From NCBI GenBank assembly GCA_946626905.1, contig CAMOVA010000012.1, positions 1 to 19,721 of the forward strand: a stretch of 19,721 bases of DNA. The letters are read 5' to 3'. The notes below the pieces were generated by a model that was given only the letters and a program-made list of their open reading frames with translations, did no database searches and was not told where the DNA came from. This document shows positions 1-6,433 of this stretch, one piece after another. Position 1 is the first letter of the stretch; every line of letters starts with the position of its first letter. This stretch comes from an uncultured Bacillota bacterium. Its GTDB lineage: Bacteria > Bacillota_I > Bacilli_A > RF39 > UBA660. The position numbers and the translations under genes are program-made.

Positions 1-18
1 AAAATAATTAAATATTTA

Positions 19-27
19 TGTTATAAT
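19..27 (+). promoter_or_regulatory. Extended -10 promoter of tdk
   Basis: TG at 19-20, one base, then TATAAT at 22-27: an extended -10 element. The -35 position would fall at or beyond the window edge, so it cannot be judged. Transcription would start near 34, giving a leader of about 20 nt before the ATG at 55. Confidence 0.6.
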
Positions 28-54
28 ATTAAATGTTTGTATAGGAGGTATTAT

Positions 55-645
55 ATGTCAAAATTATATTTTAGATATGGAGCTATGAATTGTGGTAAAT
101 CAAGTGCATTAATGCAAGTTGCTCATAATTACGAAGAAAACAATAAACAAGTTATAGTTGTTAAATCAAGTATAGATACTAAAGCAGATGATAAATTATC
201 ATCAAGAATAGGTATCGAAAGAAAAGTAGATGTTTTGATAGATAAAGATGCCTCATTTAAGAAATATTATGATTATTGGAAAGATAACGTTGATTGTATT
301 CTTGTTGATGAAGCTCAATTTTTAAATAGTAATCAAGTAGAAGAATTATGGTTTGTATCCAAGATGTATAATATTCCTGTAATATGTTATGGATTAAAAA
401 CAGATTTTAAATCTAATTTATTTGAAGGAAGTAAAAGATTGCTTGAACTTGCAGATGAGATAGATGAACTAATTACAATATGTTCTTGTGGTAAAAGAGC
501 TAAATTTAATGCTAGATATGTTGATGGTAAATTTGCTCAAGAAGGTAATGAAGTTCTAATTGATGGTTCAGAATCTAATGTTGAATATAAACCAATGTGT
601 GGCAAATGCTATTTAAAAAAACTAGATAGATTTAAAGGAGAATAA
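55..645 (+). CDS. tdk: Thymidine kinase (TK1 family)
   Basis: Cytosolic salvage enzyme that phosphorylates thymidine to dTMP with ATP. At 196 residues it has the usual size of bacterial type II thymidine kinases. The P-loop is G9-AMNCGKS-S17. A Walker-B-like stretch, ILVDEAQF, lies near residue 85 and includes the acidic catalytic region. The lasso segment with YGLKTDF lies near 115. Two cysteine pairs (CSCG near 143 and CGKC near 183) form the structural zinc site. An open frame extends upstream to a TTG at 37, but AGGAGG at 43-48 lies inside that extension, six bases before the ATG at 55, so 55 is the start. The gene is followed three bases later by the glycerophosphodiesterase gene, probably in the same transcript. 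Family assignment is secure. Confidence 0.94.
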   Translation: MSKLYFRYGAMNCGKSSALMQVAHNYEENNKQVIVVKSSIDTKADDKLSSRIGIERKVDVLIDKDASFKKYYDYWKDNVDCILVDEAQFLNSNQVEELWFVSKMYNIPVICYGLKTDFKSNLFEGSKRLLELADEIDELITICSCGKRAKFNARYVDGKFAQEGNEVLIDGSESNVEYKPMCGKCYLKKLDRFKGE

Positions 646-648
646 GAA

Positions 649-1365
649 GTGAAAAATTTAGATTTTTTAACAAATAAATTATATTGTCATAGAGGAATGT
701 TTGATAATGAAAAAATACCTGAAAATAGTATGAAGGCATTTAAAAAGGCACTAAAATTTGGTTACCCTATAGAATTAGATATTCATCTAACAAAAGATGG
801 TAATATTATAGTAATACATGATGATAATCTTAAAAGATTAACAGGAATAGATAAAGAAACAATAGATTTAACTAGTGATGAACTTAAGACAGTAACACTA
901 TTAAATACTAAAGAAAAAATACCTTTATTTAAAGATGTTTTAGAATTAATAAATGGTCAAGTTCCTATCATAGTTGAATTTAAATATGACAGAAAAGCAG
1001 GAGAATTAGAAAAAGAAGCTGTAAAACTTTTAGATAATTATAAAGGATTATTTGCTGTAAAAAGTTTTAGTTTTTTATCAATAAAGTGGATAAGAAAAAA
1101 TAGACCTAATTATATTAGAGGTTTCTTAGTACATAAAGAATATAGAAATAAATTAGAAACATTTATATTTAGAAAATTTGGTATAATGCTTGCTAAACCA
1201 GATTTTGTTTCTTGTCACTATTCATTATATGATGATAAGCATATTAAAAAATTCCATAAAAATAAATTAGTTATGGCATGGACTATAAAAAATAAAACAA
1301 ATTATAAAAAATTGAAAAATAAATATGATACTCTAATTTGTGAAAACATAGAAGCAATCAAATAA
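649..1365 (+). CDS. Glycerophosphodiester phosphodiesterase family protein
   Basis: Predicted to hydrolyse glycerophosphodiesters (deacylated phospholipids) to glycerol-3-phosphate and an alcohol. The 238 residues form one GDPD-type TIM barrel: H14-R-G16, PENS at 24-27, E42-L-D44, H57-D58 and E110-F-K112 match the catalytic and metal-binding set (HR, ExD, H, E). AWTI near residue 210 is the usual late barrel strand. There is no signal peptide, so it acts in the cytosol like UgpQ rather than as a secreted GlpQ. The start is GTG at 649, eight bases after AAAGGAG (634-640), which overlaps the end of tdk. The TAA stop lies in the loop of the terminator hairpin. The family is clear; the exact substrate is not. 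Confidence 0.9.
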   Translation: MKNLDFLTNKLYCHRGMFDNEKIPENSMKAFKKALKFGYPIELDIHLTKDGNIIVIHDDNLKRLTGIDKETIDLTSDELKTVTLLNTKEKIPLFKDVLELINGQVPIIVEFKYDRKAGELEKEAVKLLDNYKGLFAVKSFSFLSIKWIRKNRPNYIRGFLVHKEYRNKLETFIFRKFGIMLAKPDFVSCHYSLYDDKHIKKFHKNKLVMAWTIKNKTNYKKLKNKYDTLICENIEAIK

Positions 1366-1377
1366 CTTGCTTTTTTT
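1352..1377 (+). terminator. Rho-independent terminator after the GDPD gene
   Basis: AAGCAA (1352-1357) pairs with TTGCTT (1367-1372), a 6-bp stem, followed by a T run to 1377. The TAA stop of the upstream gene (1363-1365) lies in the 9-nt loop. The 3' arm TTGCTT is also the best -35 candidate for the next gene. Confidence 0.6.
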
Positions 1378-1395
1378 CTTTATATATGGTAGAAT
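1367..1395 (+). promoter_or_regulatory. Promoter of the kinase-like/Fic-like pair
   Basis: TTGCTT (1367-1372), a 17-bp spacer and TAGAAT (1390-1395) preceded by TGG, an extended -10. The -35 box is the 3' arm of the upstream terminator. Expected start is near 1402, about 18 nt before the ATG. Confidence 0.65.
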
Positions 1396-1419
1396 AACTG
1401 ACATTTGAGGGGGCAAAAC

Positions 1420-2382
1420 ATGATTAGAAATATCAACATATCACATAGAAAATTAAAAACATTAGAACCTCTAAAACTAGATAAAAAAGTTACTAATACT
1501 GAGGCTATGATATATGTTTATGATCATAAAGATAAATGGGATCATGTTAAAGATTTATTAAAGTTATATTACTACTGGGATGATAGTGAATATATAGCTG
1601 ATAAAATAAATACAATTTCTGCACTTATAAAAAATAGTGAGATATTAAATATACCAGAATTAGTATTACCTAAAGGATTAGTTACAGTAGATCAAACTGT
1701 TTATGGATTTTATATGGATTACATAGAAAATAATATTAATATGGCAGTACTACTATCCAATAAAAATATAACACTAGATAAGAAACTAAAACATTTAAAA
1801 GAAATATATAAACTTTTATATAAACTATTATCAATTAAAGAATTAAAAAATAATTTCTATTTATCAGATATACATGAAGGTAACTTTATATATGATTTAG
1901 ATAATAAAGTAATTAAAGCAGTGGATATAGATAGTTCTTATATAAATAAAAGTTATGTTTCTGCTTCTAAATACTTAACAGGAAATGATAAAATATTAAA
2001 TATTCCAAAATATACGATGGATTATAATGGAGTTGCTACTCCAATTCCAAGTAAGAATACAACTATATTATCATTTTTGTATATGTTACTTAATACATTA
2101 AGTGGTAGTTCAGTATATAGATGGTCAAAAAGTGAATTTTATAGCTATTTATCATTTTTAAGAAAAAGTGGTATGAAAAATGAAATAGTAGATATTTTTG
2201 AAAAAATGTATAATGACTCAAAATGGGGAAGAATAAGTGAAAAATTTATAGATGAAATTGATCCAAATATTGATTATACATTGTTTAAAGCACATATACC
2301 AACTTCATCAACTGGTTATTATGGGGATTATATTGATGTAAAAAGGAGGCTTAAATATGATCGCACAACATTTAACAAATAA
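1420..2382 (+). CDS. Protein-kinase-fold protein (APH/choline-kinase-like), function unknown
   Basis: 320 residues; I do not recognise a named family, but the kinase fold is visible. D150-I-H-E-G-N155 has the catalytic-loop spacing (Asp and Asn five apart) and V168-D-I-D171 follows at the distance expected for the metal-binding DFG/DxD Asp. LLKLY around residue 48 could supply the beta-3 lysine, and the acidic helix after it (residues 54-68) the alpha-C Glu. There is no signal peptide or membrane segment. The start is ATG 1420, six bases after GAGGGGG (1407-1413); the TTG at 1405 lies before that site. Its last 26 bases overlap the Fic-like gene, whose ribosome-binding site lies inside this frame, so the two are probably co-translated. 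Candidate substrates are a small molecule or the Fic-like partner; both are inference. Confidence 0.62.
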   Translation: MIRNINISHRKLKTLEPLKLDKKVTNTEAMIYVYDHKDKWDHVKDLLKLYYYWDDSEYIADKINTISALIKNSEILNIPELVLPKGLVTVDQTVYGFYMDYIENNINMAVLLSNKNITLDKKLKHLKEIYKLLYKLLSIKELKNNFYLSDIHEGNFIYDLDNKVIKAVDIDSSYINKSYVSASKYLTGNDKILNIPKYTMDYNGVATPIPSKNTTILSFLYMLLNTLSGSSVYRWSKSEFYSYLSFLRKSGMKNEIVDIFEKMYNDSKWGRISEKFIDEIDPNIDYTLFKAHIPTSSTGYYGDYIDVKRRLKYDRTTFNK

Positions 2383-3067
2383 TAATTTTGTAAATGAATA
2401 TATGGAATTCTATGCGATGAGACAAGCATTTGCTAATCTTCAATTAGAGGATAATAAAACAAATGCCTTAGATCCATTACGTTCTAAAGAAATGATTAGA
2501 AATAGACAAGCATTTAAAACTATATTAGATCATAAACCAGAAAGAATAACTCCATATGATTTAATAGAAATCGCATATGCTGTTAATGGTGATTTATATA
2601 ATAAAGGATTTAGAAAAACAAATGTGGAAGTCCCAAAAGCTAAAAATTTTATTCCTTTATCACCAAGTAATATTCCAGAAGCAATTTATTCAGTATTTAA
2701 TTCATACCACAATATATGGAATATATTAAATGTCTATGAAAAAGAAGCAAGATTACATATAGAATTAGTTAGAATTCAAGCTTTTGAAGATGGAAATAAA
2801 AGAACAGCTAGAATACTTACAAGTTATAATTTATTAATGCAAAATAAAGCCCCTATAATAATAAATGGAGAAGATACAGAAGAATACTTTAAATATATTG
2901 ATGATTATGATATAGAAGGAATGGCAAAATTCTTTAAATTTAAATCAGAAGAAGAATTTAACATCATGTTAGAATTATATGAAAATATATGCGGTGGATC
3001 ATTTGATAAAGAAGAGGTAGATTCTGAAGGCGTTAAAATTTATAAAAAGAAGAAATATATAGTTTAA
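2357..3067 (+). CDS. Fic/Doc-fold protein with catalytic His replaced by Gln
   Basis: Fic proteins normally transfer AMP or another phosphate-containing group to a target side chain using the His of HPFxxGNGR. Here the motif is Q141-AFEDGNK-R149, with codon CAA for Gln. The rest, including the P-loop-like GN and terminal Arg plus the following TAR, is well kept and resembles the Doc form (GNKR). Upstream, around residues 26-34, ANLQLEDN resembles the Fic inhibitory helix, with E31 in the place of the conserved Glu. The 236 residues are all-helical with a basic C-terminus. AAGGAGG (2343-2349) is seven bases before the ATG. It overlaps the kinase-like gene by 26 bases. Without the His it is probably inactive as a classical AMPylase, so it could be a binding protein, a phosphotransferase of another kind, or a decoy. 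Confidence 0.82.
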   Translation: MIAQHLTNNNFVNEYMEFYAMRQAFANLQLEDNKTNALDPLRSKEMIRNRQAFKTILDHKPERITPYDLIEIAYAVNGDLYNKGFRKTNVEVPKAKNFIPLSPSNIPEAIYSVFNSYHNIWNILNVYEKEARLHIELVRIQAFEDGNKRTARILTSYNLLMQNKAPIIINGEDTEEYFKYIDDYDIEGMAKFFKFKSEEEFNIMLELYENICGGSFDKEEVDSEGVKIYKKKKYIV

Positions 3068-3089
3068 ATTGATATTTCTTCTTTTTTTT
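3047..3089 (+). terminator. Terminator after the Fic-like gene
   Basis: A perfect 12-bp stem: AAGAAGAAATAT (3047-3058) with ATATTTCTTCTT (3072-3083), loop 13 nt, then a T run to 3089. The TAA stop (3065-3067) is in the loop, so the 5' arm is coding sequence. Confidence 0.7.
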
Positions 3090-3097
3090 GTTATAAT
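3069..3097 (+). promoter_or_regulatory. Promoter of parE nested in the preceding terminator
   Basis: TTGATA (3069-3074), spacer 17, TATAAT (3092-3097) with TG at 3089-3090 (extended -10). The spacer is largely the U tract of the upstream terminator. The predicted start near 3104 leaves only about nine bases before the ATG at 3113, with AGGTGA (3103-3108) at the very 5' end of the RNA. Confidence 0.78.
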
Positions 3098-3112
3098 TAA
3101 ATAGGTGATACG

Positions 3113-5023
3113 ATGGCAAAATATGATGAGAGTTCTATAAAAATATTAGAGGGTCTAGAAGCAGTAAGAAAAAGACCTGGTATGTATATAGGATCAACAG
3201 ACAAAAGAGGATTACATCATCTAGTATGGGAAATCGTTGATAATGGTATAGATGAAGTTATAAACGGTTACGGAAAGAAAATTAAAATATCAATAAATAA
3301 AGACGGTAGTGTTACTGTAGAAGATGAAGGACGTGGAGTACCAGTAGGTAAACATAGTAGTGGTAAATCAACTCCTGAAGTAATATATACAGTACTACAT
3401 GCAGGTGGTAAATTTGAAGAAGGAGGATACAAAGTATCTGGAGGACTTCATGGTGTAGGTGCATCTGTAGTTAATGCATTATCTAAATGGATGGATGTAA
3501 TTATCAAAAGAGATGGTTATGAATATTCAATTAAATTTCATGATGGTGGTAAATTAAAAGAACCATTAACTAAATTAGAAAAAACAAGTAAAACTGGTAC
3601 TAAAGTAACATTTATGCCAGATGATACAATTTTTTCAAGTACTCACTTTTCTTTCACAACAATATGTGAAAGAATGCAAGAATGTGCTTTTCTACTTAAA
3701 GGGTTAACAGTAGAAGTAGAAGATGTAGAAGATAATAAAAAAGAAGTATTCTTTTATGAAAAAGGATTAGAAGCATTTGTTAATTATCTAAATGATGGTA
3801 AAACAGCTCTTCATAAACCAGTGTTTTTTGAAGGAGAAAAAGATAAAATAAATGTAGAAGTAGCTTTACAATATACTGATACATATTCTGAAAACATTAT
3901 ATCGTTTGTTAATAATGTAAAAACAAATGATGGTGGAACTCATGAAGTAGGATTTAAAACAGCTATTACAAAAGTTTTTAATGACTATGCAAGAAGTAAT
4001 GGTTATTTAAAACCAAAAGATAAAAACTTTGAAGGACCTGATACAAGAGAAGGTTTAACAGCTATTATAAGCTTACAAATACCTGAAAACTTGTTACAAT
4101 TTGAAGGACAAACAAAAGGTAAATTAGGAACACCAGTAGCAAGAAATATAGTAGATAATATAGTTACCCAAAATTTACAATTTTTCCTTGAAGAAAATAA
4201 TGAAATAGCTACTAAAATACTAGAAAAAATGGTAAAAAGTAGAAATGTAAGAGAAGCAGCAAGAAAAGCTAGAGATGAAGCTAGACAAGGGAAAGATAAA
4301 GGTAAAAAAGAAAAATTTACTAATGGTAAATTAACACCAGCTCAAACAAAGAATCCTAAAAAGAATGAATTATTCTTAGTCGAAGGGGATTCAGCAGGTG
4401 GAACTGCAAAAACTGGAAGAGATCGTAAATTCCAAGCAATATTACCACTAAGAGGTAAAGTATTAAATACTGAAAAAGCTAAATTAGATGAAATTCTTAA
4501 AAATGAAGAAATCAATACTATGATATATACAATAGGTGCTGGTATAGGTAGTGATTTCAACATAGAAGATTGTAACTATGATAAAGTAATAATAATGACC
4601 GATGCCGATGTCGATGGTGCACATATTCAAGTATTACTTTTAACATTCTTCTATCGTTATATGAAACCTTTAATAGAAAATGGCAAACTTTATATTGCAA
4701 TGCCTCCTTTATATAAAATAAGTGCAGGGAAAGAAGAAAATTATGCTTGGACTGAAGAAGATCGTAAAATTTTACTAGAAGGAAAGTATAAAAATAAATC
4801 TTCTAAGACTCAAAGATATAAAGGTTTAGGAGAAATGAATGCCGAAGAATTAAGAGATACAACTATGGATCCAGATAAGAGAAGTCTAATAAAAGTAAGT
4901 ATTTCTGATGCTTCATTAGCTGAAAAAAGAGTAAGCATTCTAATGGGTAATAAAGTAGAACCTAGAAAAGAATGGATAGAAGAAAATATAGATTTTACTT
5001 TTGAAGATAATTATGCAAACTAA
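3113..5023 (+). CDS. parE: DNA topoisomerase IV subunit B (ParE)
   Basis: ATPase subunit of topoisomerase IV, which decatenates daughter chromosomes with ParC. GHKL ATPase: catalytic E40, N44, D71 (DEGRG) and the lid loop GGLHGVGASVVNAL (110-123); Q-T-K335 is the transducer lysine. TOPRIM: E424-GDSAGG-430 and D497-A-D-V-D501. The 636 residues match Gram-positive ParE. ParE-like rather than GyrB-like features, judged from memory of both families, are STPEVIYTVLHAGG, LLQFEGQTKGKLGT, the Lys/Arg-rich linker after residue 385, HIQVLLLTFFYRYMKP and the ending VEPRKEWIEEN. The start ATG follows AGGTGA by four bases. It has its own promoter and terminator, and parC, its usual neighbour, does not follow. 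GyrB is the alternative. Confidence 0.88.
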   Translation: MAKYDESSIKILEGLEAVRKRPGMYIGSTDKRGLHHLVWEIVDNGIDEVINGYGKKIKISINKDGSVTVEDEGRGVPVGKHSSGKSTPEVIYTVLHAGGKFEEGGYKVSGGLHGVGASVVNALSKWMDVIIKRDGYEYSIKFHDGGKLKEPLTKLEKTSKTGTKVTFMPDDTIFSSTHFSFTTICERMQECAFLLKGLTVEVEDVEDNKKEVFFYEKGLEAFVNYLNDGKTALHKPVFFEGEKDKINVEVALQYTDTYSENIISFVNNVKTNDGGTHEVGFKTAITKVFNDYARSNGYLKPKDKNFEGPDTREGLTAIISLQIPENLLQFEGQTKGKLGTPVARNIVDNIVTQNLQFFLEENNEIATKILEKMVKSRNVREAARKARDEARQGKDKGKKEKFTNGKLTPAQTKNPKKNELFLVEGDSAGGTAKTGRDRKFQAILPLRGKVLNTEKAKLDEILKNEEINTMIYTIGAGIGSDFNIEDCNYDKVIIMTDADVDGAHIQVLLLTFFYRYMKPLIENGKLYIAMPPLYKISAGKEENYAWTEEDRKILLEGKYKNKSSKTQRYKGLGEMNAEELRDTTMDPDKRSLIKVSISDASLAEKRVSILMGNKVEPRKEWIEENIDFTFEDNYAN

Positions 5024-5041
5024 AATTTGCATTTTCTTTTG
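5013..5041 (+). terminator. Terminator after parE
   Basis: ATGCAAA (5013-5019) pairs with TTTGCAT (5026-5032), a 7-bp stem with a 6-nt loop, followed by TTTTCTTTTG. The parE TAA (5021-5023) is in the loop. Confidence 0.65.
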
Positions 5042-5052
5042 TTTTGTGGTAG

Positions 5053-5058
5053 TATAAT
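5053..5058 (+). promoter_or_regulatory. -10 element of the sigma factor gene
   Basis: TATAAT at 5053-5058, 20 bases before the GTG start. The stretch at the expected -35 position (5030-5035) is not a good match, and no TGn precedes the box. The promoter rests on the -10 alone and on its position between a terminator and the ribosome-binding site. Confidence 0.5.
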
Positions 5059-5078
5059 GGCCAAATGGAGGGGATTTT

Positions 5079-6341
5079 GTGAAAATTAATAAAGAAAAAA
5101 TGATGGAATATATAGAAATTTTAAAGAAATTAGACATATATGACGCTAAATTAACAGATGATCAAATAAAGAAAATTCTTAATAAAAGTGATTTAAAAAG
5201 TGTTTTAGATGCTGTTTTTAAGAATGTAAAAAAAGGAACACCAATTGATATAAATGAATTTGATTTTTTAACAGCAGAAGAAACTGAAAATGCGGTAAAC
5301 GATATAATAGTGTTCTATTTAACAGAATATAAAAACTGTGTTATTTTAAGTGATGATTTAGAATCAGAAGAAGAAGAGGAAATGAAAGAGTATGATACAA
5401 GTTTCTATTCATCAGATTCTGTACGTGCTTATTTAAAAGAAATAGGACAAGTTCCATTACTAACGCCTGAAGAAGAAAAAGATCTAGCTAGAAGAGTAAG
5501 AAATGGAGATAAAACTGCTAAAGAAAAACTTGTTGCTGCAAACTTAAGATTAGTTGTTAATACAGCTAAAAAGATTTCTAGAACAGAAAATGATTTTCTT
5601 GATTTAATACAAGAAGGAAATATTGGTTTAATGACAGCTGCAGAAAAGTTTGATCCTGAGTTAGGATATAAATTCTCAACATATGCGACTTGGTGGATAA
5701 GACAAGCTGTTTCAAGATATTACTGCAATTTTGGTAAGACTATTAGAATTCCAGTACATAGAATGGAAAAAGTAAATAAAGTGCTTAAAGCAGAACGTAA
5801 ATTAACAATGCAATATGGAAGATATCCTACAAATGAAGAACTTGCTATATTCTTAGGAATGACAGAAGAAGAAGTAATGAACTTATATGTTATAAATGGA
5901 GATGTAAAAAGTTTAAATCAAAATTTATGTGATGCCGATGGTAATGCTGATGAAACTGAACTAGGAGATATGATTTCAAATGGAACAGAATCAGTATTTG
6001 AAGAAGTAGAAGCAAAATTCTTACATGAAGAAGTATCTACTGTTTTTGATGAATACATTGGTGAAGCTTTAGATAATATGAGAAAAGCAAAGAATTCTCA
6101 TGACCAAAATAGAATAGCTACAGCTCAACGTGATTTAGAAAAAAGACAACGTGAAATAGAAGTAATAAAATTAAGAAACGGTTTCTATGGTGAAGTGTAT
6201 ACCTTAGAAGAAATTGGTCAAAAGTTTAATATAACTCGTGAAAGAGTAAGACAAATAGAAGCAAGATTTGAAATGAGAATTTTAAAAAATAGATTTAAAG
6301 CTAAAAAATTAGATGATTATGTAAAAACAAGAAAAAGATAA
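5079..6341 (+). CDS. rpoD: RNA polymerase sigma-70 factor (RpoD-like, divergent)
   Basis: Sigma subunit for promoter recognition. Residues 115-128 are region 1.2 (YLKEIGQ). Region 2 runs from about 130 to 225 with DLIQEGNIGL and FSTYATWWIRQA; region 3 starts with RIPVH227-RME230; region 4.2 (375-398) carries the helix-turn-helix ITRERVRQIEA. H227 and E230 align with the E. coli residues (H455, E458) that read the extended -10 TG, which fits the promoters here. Oddities: region 2.4 reads SRYYCNFGK where primary sigmas have a TRAIADQAR-type sequence; a charged insertion of about 25-30 residues lies between regions 3 and 4 (about 327-356); the N-terminus is unlike known region 1.1. GTG start 5079 is five bases after TGGAGGGG. 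Probably the housekeeping sigma of a divergent lineage; a group 2 sigma is possible. Confidence 0.85.
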   Translation: MKINKEKMMEYIEILKKLDIYDAKLTDDQIKKILNKSDLKSVLDAVFKNVKKGTPIDINEFDFLTAEETENAVNDIIVFYLTEYKNCVILSDDLESEEEEEMKEYDTSFYSSDSVRAYLKEIGQVPLLTPEEEKDLARRVRNGDKTAKEKLVAANLRLVVNTAKKISRTENDFLDLIQEGNIGLMTAAEKFDPELGYKFSTYATWWIRQAVSRYYCNFGKTIRIPVHRMEKVNKVLKAERKLTMQYGRYPTNEELAIFLGMTEEEVMNLYVINGDVKSLNQNLCDADGNADETELGDMISNGTESVFEEVEAKFLHEEVSTVFDEYIGEALDNMRKAKNSHDQNRIATAQRDLEKRQREIEVIKLRNGFYGEVYTLEEIGQKFNITRERVRQIEARFEMRILKNRFKAKKLDDYVKTRKR

Positions 6342-6370
6342 AAGATTTTTTAAATAAAAAATCTTTTTTT
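6340..6370 (+). terminator. Terminator after the sigma factor gene
   Basis: A 12-bp stem AAAAGATTTTTT (6340-6351)/AAAAAATCTTTT (6356-6367) with an AAAT loop and a T run to 6370. The TAA stop (6339-6341) runs into the base of the 5' arm. Confidence 0.7.
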
Positions 6371-6382
6371 GTTGTCTAAATT

Positions 6383-6396
6383 AAAGATTAATCTTT
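6383..6396. promoter_or_regulatory. 14-bp perfect palindrome upstream of clpC
   Basis: AAAGATTAATCTTT reads the same on both strands. It covers the place where a -35 box for the -10 at 6408 would lie, so it could be an operator. It does not look like CIRCE or a CtsR direct repeat as I know them. In DNA this AT-rich, a palindrome of this length can occur by chance. Confidence 0.3.
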
Positions 6397-6407
6397 CTTT
6401 TTATACA

Positions 6408-6413
6408 TACAAT
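6408..6413 (+). promoter_or_regulatory. -10 element of clpC
   Basis: TACAAT at 6408-6413, 20 bases before the ATG; the expected start is near 6420. No convincing -35 box: its position is occupied by the palindrome at 6383-6396, which would suit a regulated promoter. Confidence 0.45.
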
Positions 6414-6433
6414 AATTATAGAAAGGAGATAAT

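Noticed and set aside
3113..5023. GyrB as the identity of the type II topoisomerase subunit.
   Set aside because: Several diagnostic stretches (STPEVI, LLQFEGQTKGKLGT, HIQVLLLTFFYRYMKP, VEPRKEWIEEN) follow ParE rather than GyrB. Not decided by phylogeny, so confidence is kept below certainty.
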